Shown in pieces: positions 32,001 to 42,335 of a DNA stretch of 50,955 bases (position 1 is the stretch's first letter; every line of letters begins with the position of its first letter). The notes beneath the pieces were generated by a model. That model did not search any database and was not told the origin of the DNA. It saw only the letters and a program-made list of their open reading frames with translations. Source of the DNA: Priapulus caudatus (taxonomy: Eukaryota > Priapulida > Priapulimorpha > Priapulimorphida > Priapulidae); the NCBI RefSeq assembly GCF_000485595.1, contig NW_014577241.1, positions 229,748 to 280,702 of the forward strand. The letters are read 5' to 3'. The position numbers and the translations under genes were made by a program.

Positions 32001-35000
32001 ACCGACCATTCAGGCTCGGCGCGATGCCGAGAACCTCCAGCGGCAGCTACTTCCTCTTCCTGTCGTCGCTGCATCAACAACGGGGTCAGCGGAGGTCCAT
32101 AGCGAGGCAAGAGTGAGGAGGCGGGGGGCAGGGGTGGGGGTCACGGAGGTCATACCGCCAAGCAAGGTGAGGAACGTGGGGGGGTCAGCAGAGGTCATAG
32201 CCAAGCAAGTGAGGAGGGTGGGGGTGGGGGTCGACAGAGGTCATAGCCAAGCAAGGTGAGGAGGGTGGGGTGGGGTCACAATGAGGTCAACCAAGGCAGG
32301 TGAGGAGGGTGGGGTGGGGGTCAGCAGAGGTCCATAGCCAAGCAAGGTCGAGGAGCGTGGGGGCGGAGGGTCACAGAGGTAATAGCCAAAAGGTAGGAGG
32401 ACAGGGGGTGGGGTGCACAGAGGTACATAGCCAAGCAAGAAGAGGAGGTGTGGGGCAGGATTGGCCGGCGTTATGTGCACATTAATCGGCAGGTGAACTT
32501 CTGGAGAGCTGATTGTGTTGTCTGTTTGTTGCTTGTTTGTGGATGTATGTGTGGATGTAGCGTGTTGTCAGTTATTAGTGCCGTCCTTGAAACCGAATCT
32601 CATATTTCTGCGTGCGCGCGGTTAATGCAGTGCCTAGATAGATGTGGAAATGAGAGAAGATTTACAGAAAATGAATGAAGGTCAATCTTTAATCGTTCAA
32701 CGGTGCAGGTCCAGTTTTTACGGTTTAAACTGGATTTCCTTATTATCAGCTCCAGGCAGGACATGTGCAGGAGTGTTGTCCTACTGGTCAATCCATGGTG
32801 CTGGTGAACTCAACGCTGACCCTGTCGTAAAGTATAGCCTGACGCTTATTAATAAAACTAATTGTATATATATATGACGCAGGCTGCACTATACAGCTGT
32901 ATCAGATTGCACTCCCTGGCTCTGCTTCTTCAAATGATTTCTGATTCCTGATCTGGGTTTATTATCAGTTCCATTTTGAAGTGCTGCTGGTCTGCTGGGA
33001 AGAGATACAATATCATAGTACAGCATATAAATTGTAAATACGTAATTATAAGATTATTAGGAAGAAGGCAAATGTCAATCAATCATAGAATAAGCAAAAC
33101 CATTATAAATAACAAAAGTAATGATAATCGATTATGTTTTAAATACGAGATGAATTCTTCTTCGTCGTTCACAAGCCGCAAAGACGTGTTTTCAACATCC
33201 TGCGCAGGCTGGTTTGAGTCCTGGGGAACGGACCGACAGCGTTCAGGGATTCCGTCGACTTCAAGTACAAGAGCATATTGCGCCGCCTGCTCTATGGCTC
33301 GCGCTCAGACCGACCTTCGCGCCCTTCAGGACGCAGCAGACAGTGCTATGCGCTGACGAGTGTGCGCTGTGTCGCTGAAAACTATCGCTGACAAGAGGGT
33401 ATGTGAGAGGCAGCCAATGCGAGGCTTGTCGCTCTGTATGTCATGGGCAGTGTGAAGACTCGATTCGCTTTCATGGTTTTCCCATTGCACGCAACCATTT
33501 GTAATACATACGTGTCTGTGACACTATAATGTGTGTAGAAATGCTGAAGCGAATAATATGATTGGAGTGGATTGGTGGTATTTATGCCCAAGAAAATGAG
33601 ATAATTATTCGATCCTGCCTGCCGCGTTTGACTGCGCCTATGTTTTGGTAAACGTTTGTGATTTCAGTGGCGAGTTAATGTTAGGCATGCAGTGATTGAT
33701 GCAATACAATATGAGTGTCAGTAACTGACTTTCATGTTTATTATTAGGGAGACGAGTGCATGCCGCTACTTGCGAATCAGTTTATTTGGCCTACAATGCA
33801 GGTGCGCCAAGAGGTCATCCAAGTAGGCCATTGCGGTAGATCATAAAACAATGTCTTTCAGCAGTCCCAATGCAATGCTGGGACTTCTGGTATATAAAAC
33901 CATAGTAACTAAACATCAAACTGAATGTAGGCGAGAATGAGCTAGACTGTTTGTTTAGTTAGTTTTTGAACTTTGGTCCCTTCACCTCACTTAGATTATC
34001 CTTATATCTCGTCTATGTTTCTGTAATTTTCTTGCAGTATACAGCCTGTATGTGTGCTGCCTTGCATTTGCTGGACGAGCGATGTGAGCCTGTTTCTAGA
34101 AGGCTGATGCTATGTATGTGTTTTATGCTGTAGGATAGAGGGATGGTACTGCTGATGGTGCACAGTGTTGTTACAAGTACACTGCAACAATGGGATTCTG
34201 CCAAGTTTGAGGATGTCGAACTGGCCATTTTTCTACTGTATAACATTGGGGAGGCTCTTCCGGTGTGTGGGCCGTGGCGCCATCTTTAATTTTAATACTT
34301 TATTATATGCGATCGCTGTAGTTCAACAAAATGGTTTGAGTATATCTTATAGTTTAAACTTCCATTCAATGTTGTAGGCATTGTTATAGATTTATTTGAT
34401 ATGGCCAAATGCATCTTTTTTTATGATATGCATTCATCTATGACAAGTATGTCCTGACTAGTAGGGCAAATCATATTAAAACTATGAAACCGATGTTATT
34501 TGTGAATATAAATAGGTCATTACATGTTTTCAGGCCAGCCAGGGTAACCACTTCATTGGGGATGACAACAAAGTCGTTGCACTCAAAGAGATGATGCGAT
34601 TGGTGAGTTGGCTCGTAATACTGTGATGAGGATATATATGGATGTACATGCCTACATGTTTGTGCATGCTTAATATGCTACCTCATTATTTCTTCCTGGG
34701 TGTGGGAGTGTTTTTTGCGTAGCTACTGACTACAATTGAAATTGGTAACTGACAGTTTTGGGTAAATAGTGAAATTGAAGTTGAGTGTGATTTAGTGCTC
34801 TCCATTGGAAAACTACAACAGGAATTGTGTCATCACCAGATAGTAGAATGCTTGATAACAATTGTACTATAAAAACCAGTTGAATCTTGACTTGTGTAGA
34901 GCTACAATGATTCTATCTGTGGTACGAAAATGATTTGAGCCGAGTATCAGGGTGCAGCGCTATATTTTATTGCTCCGTGATGATGATGACGTTGTTCGTC

Positions 35001-38000
35001 GTGTTACAGCTCATCAGTAGTCACGTTAGTCGCTACAGCCACACGGCTGTGCAGCTGCAGTTCTTTGAAACCGTCGTGCGCTACGAGAAATACTTCAACT
35101 GCGAGTCGGACCAGGTGCCGGAAGTAATGGTAAGCGTACCACCTGTACGTGAAGTAATGGTAAGCGTACCACCTGTACGTGAAGATGCAACGTTAGTACC
35201 AGACATCAATCACGCTCATGACGTGCCATTATGTAATTGATTAAATTGATTAATTATTTTATTTGTTTATTTATTAATTTAAAGATGGTAAAGTGGTAAA
35301 GATATGTGAGCTTGCAAGCTTCTCACCGTCAGAAAAGACAGTCCAGTCCATTGTTATATTCCATTAGATTGCTTGTGATTTGATTTGATTTTGATTTTGA
35401 TTGGAGCTGTGTGTGCTTTGTTACTTAGGTTGCGTTCCTTGACAGTCGAGGGCTGCACCACCAGAGCTGCAGGGTGAGAAGTCGAGTGTCGTACCTGTTC
35501 TCCCGTTTCATCAAGTCTTCAAAGTGAGTGAAAGATGGAAAAAAAGTTGTTGACCCTGCCACTTTTTTGGGGTTGCGACACAAATTGTTTGTCTGCTCTG
35601 AGGGATGAGGGGTATAATTTCAGAATTTTATGAACAAACTTAAATGATTTGGTTATTTCTACCATAGCCTACTTCGATCATAAAATTGTGTATAAGGAAA
35701 TAATTTAGTATAATTAATTCTATATGATCTATGTAATTCTTTTGGTTCTTGTAATTGTTACTAATTCTGTGAACATTTTGCTTTCTGCTTTTCCCTGCAC
35801 TTAATGATCATTTTACTCTGTTGCCACCAGGGCGCATCTGCAGCCGTTTGTCGAGGACATACTGAAACAGCTCGAGGACCTACTGGTGGTGCCACCTGCT
35901 GAGAATGGCATTGAACTATTGTTGTCCCCGGATGATCAGTTGTTTTTGTACGAGGCAGCGGCTGTGCTTATTGTTAGTAGCAGCTTTGAACCACAGGTAA
36001 TACGAAGGCTTTTTATGCTTTTTAAATGTTAGTAATAGTGTTGGTAAACGTGGCAGTAACTCTAATAAAAGTACATCTTTGAGCTAAATCTTTTCATGGA
36101 CTTGTGAACTTGCATTTACCTGGGTTACCTATCATGTATGTAACAACCTTGCTGCATGTTTCTAACTCTAACCCTAACCTGTATGCATTTACCCACTGTG
36201 TGTTAACTTATCTCGTGTTTATGATTTCCCAGAAGAAGCAACTGTTTATGAAGAGTCTGCTCGCTCCCATAGTCAGGAAATTCTCCGAGCTTCTGGAGAA
36301 GCTGGCGCTAGAAAACAACGAGCAACGACAGCAGCTGATAGCAGATGCTCTCGCTCAAGCCATGGCCTTCGCCAGGTAGCACCACCTGTCTTCTTTGTCG
36401 CTGCATTTTTTTAATTTCAATATTTTTCTTGTTTCCATATTTGATTCTGTCGGGAATTACCGTTGGAATAATTATAAATCTTACTATGCAGTAGTAAAGT
36501 TTCGTTTTGTTAGTTGGGTTTGGTTGTTTTGTGTGATTGGAAGTATTGAACCCACGATGTTTCTCTTCAGTCGTACGAGCAAGGCTTTCTCCAACCAGCA
36601 GCCGATGAAACAATGTGGCTGCGTGGAGGCATACACAGAAACACTTCAGGTAACGGCAATATATACAGGTGGTTGTGACTAGACGGGGTAGAGCAGGGTA
36701 AAACAATCAGACGTTTTTATCTGTCGGCTGTCAATTGTAGTTTAGTCACAGTTTAAGTTCAGTAAAGGGAGTTTGTAAACAGAAGTGAGGAAGTGTCATG
36801 TAACTTCTGTGTGTGTGGTGGGGGGGGGGCATTTAGCATAAGCTGCATTTAGCTGACTGGCCTTAATTAGACTTGATTGGACCCAACATTTAGGTTGTAG
36901 TTTGAGGTATGTTCTAACTAATGAGTTAATTGGGTAAATCAACTACGTTTATTGCGTAGGATGAAGACGTAGGCTGAGGTATCCTTCACATATCCACCAA
37001 CGAATGTTTCACACATGTCTTACGAACTGATCCTTGATTGCAGCATAGAGCTACGATCACGCACGCGTCCGTAATGCAAATATTTTCTCGCCCGCTCCGC
37101 AGGTTTTCCTGACGGCGTTGTCCGTGCCCGTGCAGGTGGCGCCGGTGCAGTCGGGCGTGCGGCAGTACCTGCACCGGATGGTCGTGTGTTTGGAAGACGA
37201 CGTGATGCCGTACATTCCCGTTGCCGTGGAAGCGCTGCTGCAGCGCAGCGACGCTCGCAGCATCCAGGAGTTCATCCCGCTCATCAACCAGATCGTCGCC
37301 AAGTTCAAGGTCAGCAGAGGTCACAGCAAAGGTCGCGATTTTTGTTTGTCGCGATCGTGCTCGTCCTGATTCGTCGCCGCGTCACGGTGCGATGGTGCGT
37401 GTGGCTTAGAATGCTGGTAGTGGATTGTGTATCCTTGGCTGAGGGCTGATCTAATTCTCTATTTCTCAATTAACGGGAATGAGGTCTGGACCGGAGTTTC
37501 CACCATCGTACTTTGTCTTTTCCCACGTTTTACACTGTTTTAGGCCACGATACATGATGCTATGTCGCCTTCCCTGTCTATTCACACATTTGACACAGTT
37601 TTAGCCTGCAATAAACGTTACTACGATGCAATCTCCCTCTCTTCCCACATGTTACAATATTTTAAGATCACGATACGTGACACTACAATGCTTTCCCCTT
37701 GTATTTCGAAATTTTAGACAGTTAAGCCACGATACACGTTACTACGATGGGTTCTCCTTCTATTTCCACGTATTACATAATTCTAAGCTCACGATACATA
37801 ACACTACCATGCCTTCCCCCATCTATTCCCACATTTTACACAGTTTTAAGCCCGCAATATTCGTGACACGATCCCCGTCTTTTCTCCCCCGCAGAAGTTG
37901 GTGGTGCCGCTGTTGCAGCAGGTGTTCATGCCGTTTGTGCGCACCGTGTTCTCCGTGCTGAGCGTGCCGGCGCCCGACAACGACCTTCAGGCTCGGCGCG

Positions 38001-38212
38001 ACGCCGAGACGCTCCAGCGCAGCTACTTCCTCTTCCTGTCGTCGCTCATCAACAACGGGGTCACGGAGGTCATAGCGAAGCAAGGTGAGGAGGGCGGGGG
38101 CAGGGGTGGGGGTCACAGAGGTCATAGCCAAGCAAGGTGAGGAGGGTGTGGGGCAGGGGTTGCCGGCGTTTATGTGGCACATTATCGGGGTGACTTCTGG
38201 AGCTGTTGTTGC

Positions 38213-38257
<45 letters not shown>

Positions 38258-39964
38258 GAATGTATGTGTGGATGTACGTGTGTTCATGTTATTGTGCCGT
38301 CTTGACCGTAATCTCATATTTCTGCGTGCGCCGGGTTAATGCAGTCTAGATAGATGTTGGAATGAGAGAAGATTACAGAAGAATGAATGAACGGTCAACT
38401 TTAATCGTTCAATGCAGGGTCAGTTTTACGGTTTAAACTGGGATTTCTTATTTCAGCTCCACAGGACATGCAGGAAGTGTTGTCTACTGTAATCCATGGT
38501 GCTGTGAACTCACCTGACCCTGTCGTAAGTATAGCCTCGCTTATTATAAAACTAATTGGTATATATATATGACCAGGCTCACTATACAGCTGTACAGTTG
38601 CACTTCCTGCTCTGGCTTCTTCCATGATTTCTGATTCCTGATGCTGGTTTATTATCAGTTTCCATTTTTGAAGTGCTGCTGTCTTGCTTGGGAAGGAGAT
38701 ACAATATCATAGTACGCATATAAATTGTAATCGTAATTATAGTATTATTAGGAAGAAGGCAAATGTCAATCAATCAATAGAATAAGCAAAACCATTAAAA
38801 ACAACAGTAATGATAATGAGTATGTTTTAATTGAGATGAATTCTTTCTCGTCGTTCACAGGCGCAGAAGACGTGTTTCAACATCCTGCGCAGGCTGGTTG
38901 AGTCCTGGGGAACGGACGACAGCGTTCAGGGATTCGTCGACTTCATGTACAAGAGCATATTGCCCGCCTGCTTCATGGCTCCGCTCAGAACAACCTTCGA
39001 CCTTCAGGACGCACAGACAGTGCTAGCGCTGAACGAGTGTGCGCTGTGTCTGAAAACTATCGCTGACAAGAGGGTATGTGAGAGGCACCATGCGAGGCTT
39101 GTTGCTTCTGTATGTCAATGCAGTGTGAAGACTGGATTCGCTTCATGCTTTTCCCATTGCACGCAACCATTTGTAAAACTATACGTGTCTGTGAGACTAT
39201 ATATTCTGTAGAAATCTGAGCGAATACTATGATTGGAGTGTATGGTGTACTTTGCCGAAGAAAATGAGATAATTATTGATCCTGCTGCCGTCGTTTTGAC
39301 TCTCCTAGTTTGGTAGAACGTTTGTGATTTCATGGCGAGTTAATGTTAGCATCTGTGATTGATGGCAATACAATATAAGTGTCAGTAACTGACTTTCATG
39401 TTTATTTTAGGGAGACGAGTGCATCCGCTACTTGCAGAATAGTTATTTGCCTACAATGCAGGTGGCGCCAGAGGTCATCCAGGTAGGCATGCGTGTAGAT
39501 ATGACAACGTCTTTCAGCAGTCAAATGCAATGCTGGGGACTTCTGGTATATAAACCATGTAACTAACATCAAACTGGAATGTATAGAGAATGAGCTTAGA
39601 CTGTTTGTTTAGTTAGTTATTAGTTTTATTTTTTAGTTATTACTCCAGTGATTCAAAAGCTTCAGATTCCAGAAGCTTAACGTTCAGAAATATAAGAGTT
39701 AATATAAACGTAGTATCTGCTCCTTGTTTCAGGAATATTGTCTTGCTCTGAAGTCAGACCAGAAAGTGTTTAAAAGCTACTTGAAGGTAAGTGTGCTAAT
39801 CCCAATTGGTGCGAGTACCATTAATATGTACATCAATTTCGATGCTTGCTAGTTGGAATGAGATGCTAGGTTCTCATGCATCACACATTAAGCAACGATA
39901 GGTCAGTGTTAATTAGCAAGGTTCGTTTGTTGTGCAGGTATTTTTCCAGAGAGCAAAGACATGA
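22580..39964 (+). CDS. XPOT: Exportin-T (tRNA exportin), locus damaged in assembly
   Basis: Karyopherin-beta HEAT-repeat protein that carries mature tRNA out of the nucleus with RanGTP. Exons in phase: 22580-22639, 23278-23360, 23765-23891, 24239-24454, 25213-25296, 25400-25516, 25884-26036, 26318-26397, 26929-27133, 27365-27427, [one conserved exon absent], 34134-34262, 34534-34602, 35010-35129, 35429-35523, 35831-35996, 36233-36375, 36571-36649, 37103-37309, 37895-38084, 38457-38524, 38861-39073, 39411-39482, 39733-39786, 39938-39964; 939 aa against human 962. Colinear with human XPOT throughout, for example MAIDSEMVDRDIVHT, LEAVGHYISWIDINLIANDR, FFETVVRYEKYF, RTSKAF, EFIPLINQI, DAQTVLAL and the terminal VFFQRAK. 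Exons 5-10 are duplicated at 28101-30206. A corrupted copy of the 3' exons lies at 30390-33965. Confidence 0.95.
22716..22949. mobile_element. MITE family A, copy 4, in XPOT intron 1
   Basis: The element at 22725-22940 has family A termini (GCTGAGAGGGTCTATGTCCC to GACATAGACCCTATGAGC) and a telomere-like CTAACCCTAACCCTAACC in the interior. The flanking 9-mers GTAATTAGT and GTAATTGGT match 8 of 9, an aged target duplication. Confidence 0.85.
24484..25112. repeat. 10-bp minisatellite in XPOT intron 4
   Basis: More than 60 tandem copies of a 10-mer (AGTGACTGTG / AGTGACTGAG with variants AGTGGCTGTG, AGGGACTGCG, AGTGACTCAG). The array starts about 35 bp after the splice donor at 24454 and ends near 25112. 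A second fragment follows the N gap at 27926, consistent with assembly trouble caused by this array. Confidence 0.95.
25113..27577 (+). repeat. XPOT exon 5-10 block, first copy
   Basis: About 2.4 kb nearly identical to 27992-30356. It includes exons 5-10 (702 coding bases, a multiple of three). Differences include a roughly 140-bp insertion at 26619-26757 found only in this copy and one coding change in exon 9 (TRRQN here, TLRQN in the other copy). Confidence 0.95.
26619..26757 (+). mobile_element. SINE-like insertion present in one of two XPOT copies
   Basis: About 140 bp, absent from the matching site in the second copy (near 29535), where two bases (AT) stand in its place. It ends in AATAAAGAAACCGAAAACAA followed by (CAA)n. 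A short non-coding insertion with a simple-repeat 3' tail is typical of a SINE or a truncated LINE tail. No A/B box promoter was recognised. Confidence 0.5.
27578..27915. other. Sequence unique to the end of the first XPOT block
   Basis: No XPOT exon and no other recognisable feature. It ends at the 10-N gap. Confidence 0.4.
27916..27925. other. Assembly gap of 10 N
   Basis: Separates the two copies of the exon 5-10 block. The right-hand sequence restarts inside the 10-bp minisatellite. Confidence 1.
27992..30356 (+). repeat. XPOT exon 5-10 block, second copy
   Basis: Carries intact exons 28101-28184, 28288-28404, 28772-28924, 29234-29313, 29707-29911 and 30144-30206, each with splice sites identical to the first copy. 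Because the block is 702 coding bases and phase 0 at both ends, splicing both copies in would keep the frame and add 234 residues. The simplest explanation is unmerged haplotypes across the gap, not a real duplication. Confidence 0.9.
30390..33965 (+). pseudogene. Insertion-riddled copy of XPOT 3' exons (likely uncorrected long read)
   Basis: This 3.58-kb stretch follows 36463-39625 (3.16 kb) from start to end but is about 13 percent longer. Most differences are extra single bases, equally in exons and introns; for example the exon at 37103 is recognisable at 31073 but shifts frame after VFLTA. Exons matching 36571, 37103, 37895, 38457, 38861 and 39411 can all be traced and all are broken. 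Uniform insertion-biased error points to raw single-molecule sequence placed by gap filling; a decayed tandem duplication is the alternative. Confidence 0.8.
32110..32460. repeat. Noisy VNTR of about 45-55 bp units
   Basis: Seven to eight degraded units of GAGGTCATAGCCAAGCAAGG followed by a G-rich tract. The matching place in the clean copy (38062-38150) has only two units, so the array differs in length between the two sources. Confidence 0.7.
35121..35180 (+). repeat. 30-bp tandem duplication covering an XPOT splice donor
   Basis: GAAGTAATGGTAAGCGTACC plus ACCTGTACGT occurs twice in tandem, so the donor ATG|GTAAGC after exon 35010-35129 is present twice, 30 bp apart. Use of the second donor would add ten residues (VSVPPVREVM) without changing frame. 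Confidence 0.9.
38062..38140 (+). repeat. 52-bp tandem duplication covering another XPOT splice donor
   Basis: GAGGTCATAGCGAAGCAAG|GTGAGG at the end of exon 37895-38084 is followed 52 bp later by GAGGTCATAGCCAAGCAAG|GTGAGG. The spacing is not a multiple of three, so use of the second donor would shift the frame. Confidence 0.85.
38207..38258. repeat. (GTT)n microsatellite
   Basis: About 17 GTT/GCT units in an XPOT intron. The corrupted copy at 30390-33965 lacks a clean version. Confidence 0.9.
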
Positions 39965-41240
39965 TAAACGATGAGTGCTTGCAAGTGTCCAGCCAGAGAG
40001 GTGGGGATGCTCTCTCAAGCAATAGCCATAGCTGCTGCGGTGAAATTGACCCCGGCCACTTCTGTGGACGGACATTTTTAGTTGAATTGTTATGGCTTGT
40101 GTTGTTGTGTATATGGTATTTAATCGTGTAAATGCTGGGTAAAGCCACGTATTTTTGTATTGTTTTGTTAGGCAGGTTCTTGAATGCTCTGTTGTTTTTG
40201 TACGTAAGACGTTGGCGCCTGACCGGTTTCCGTGGCGACATTAATGCTGTGCATGTGATAGATGCCTTCTGACATCTGAGTCTATTGGTTGGTCCTGCTG
40301 TTTTACTGTTTGCTTTAACAGTAATGACGAGATTATGTCGAGTTATGACGAAAGCAGTTTCTTGCGAGGCTCAGTCGAAGGAATGTTCAGAAAGAAATTG
40401 ATAGATGATGAATTTTATTATTCCTTAATTTTATCACTGCTTGGTTTGTATCACCTGAAGTGGGGAAATTTTTTGGTCTGATTTACCATACTTGATTTAC
40501 CATTACTGTATTTTATCCAGTACAAGACATGAATTGTAAATACAGCTTGATAAAAGGCACCTTACATTTGTTATTAAAGCTTGGCTTAACCGCTTTAACG
40601 TCATTTCATGACAAGTATAATATACACGATGGTATCTCGTGATTCTCTTAATCTTATTTACCTCAAGCATTAAGACAGCGTGGGCAACCAGCCATTTCTA
40701 CTGTTCTCTTGTTGTAGACAGGTGGTCCGCTTGCAAGATTGTAGTTTTGTGTGAACTTGTGTTATTTATACGTTTTTACGTCCATGCCCGTAGCGATAGT
40801 GCACGCATAGCCACACGTGCAGTGTTTTGTTTGTAAATACTCGAGTAGGGTTATCTTTGCTGGCGCAGGGTTCCATTTATGTTGCAAGATCAGCTGTCGT
40901 GTGTCATTACATAGTTTGATCAAGCATTTAATGTACCTTGTTACAGTATAGACGGCTCAATGGCCTCAATACGGTGGCCAAGAACACTAGAATGGCTGGT
41001 CGCCCTCTTGACGATTCTATTACAAAATCTGTAAATTTGGCTTTTCCAACTCGTATATTCCCTAGACGATTAGATTATCATTCAACTAGTCTGGAAAATC
41101 TTATAGGACATAATTTTACATCCGTGTGGTTATTGAGATTACTATTGTACTTGGGTGAAATATTCGATGGTATTTGTTATATATCTATGCAGTCCTTTTT
41201 CCTTTGCCTCTTTGGCAATGTAAATCTTAAGTAAATAAAT
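39965..41240 (+). other. XPOT 3' UTR and downstream, with poly(A) signal
   Basis: No coding family is recognised after the stop at 39964. A canonical AATAAA lies at 41234-41239, followed by an AT-rich stretch, so the 3' UTR may be about 1.27 kb. A 98-codon frame at 40938-41234 has no recognisable domain. Confidence 0.4.
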
Positions 41241-42335
41241 GCAATTAGCAGAATTTAATTGCTCTCATCACAAACACCTGTGCATCCATTATTTCACAAT
41301 GTTTATTTCATATACTACAGCAGAATGAAGTGAAAAATCCTAAATGATAAAACTGAAATGCATACAGTTGTGTATAAAATGGTCCTTAATTTATTTTTAA
41401 TGAATTAAGTTGACAACATTGATGGTAGATAAATAGATATTATGAGGAGACCATAGTTACAAACTCATTTCCTACTACGTAATTGCATTTGTTATTATGG
41501 TATACTGGTATATTTTTGTTCATTACAGAACTGACCTCTACGTGCAAACACAAACATAAATGGTGTCTGGTCCACACTGACTTCACATTTTACATGACAT
41601 TAAAGCGGACCTGGGCTTAACATTAAAGACAGAAACACTGCAGCCGATGAATAGATAAATATGAAAAGCAATGGAGAATCAAACAATCTCGACTATTTTT
41701 CGTTCGACAATATAATGCCAATACTCGGAAACTTAATTTGCTATCGTACAGGAAACTATATTAAAAAGGTACAAAAATCCCCATTTTCAGTGGTTACTAA
41801 ATACGAGACGCGATTGAAGATGGCAGGATTTCGGTTGCTGCAGGGCAGGGCACTGATACGGAAAACACGTGATGCTACTCCACAGACGGTGACTTCTACT
41901 GATGTATTTACACGGTCGACGATGGTGCAAACATTAATAATACTATGTACAGCTTCGCCTCAGCTTCGCCTCAGCTTCTCTCAGTCTTGTCGGTGTCCCT
42001 GATGGCTCACGCACGCACGCTCGCATCATCCAAGCTGCAACTAAAACGCAAGAACGTAAGAACTAAGAAGCAAGAATACATGCGAAACAATGAGTTTGTG
42101 ACTCACGTAAAATACGAGCACTTCCAGAAATAGATTAAACCTTGGATTAAATACCTAATGCTTCCATAATGATGTATAAACCAAGATTACTGAGGTTAAC
42201 ACACGAGAAAATGTGCAATCACTATTCAAAATAGGTCGAGCACACATTAGTTACCACGGAAACCACGGCAGACGACAAACACGTCACCGCAGTCGCCGAG
42301 TATTCATCCTCCACCTCACTCACTCACTCACTCAC
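41241..42335. other. Convergent intergenic region / NF-YB 3' UTR
   Basis: Lies between the tails of XPOT (+) and NF-YB (-). A minus-strand AATAAA at 41390-41395 could end NF-YB. Frames at 41661-42002 and 41945-42133 (+) have no resemblance to known proteins. A short (CACT)n tract at 42316-42340 abuts the NF-YB stop codon. Confidence 0.4.

Noticed and set aside
40938-41234. 98-codon frame after XPOT
   Set aside because: Lies in the probable XPOT 3' UTR with no recognisable domain.
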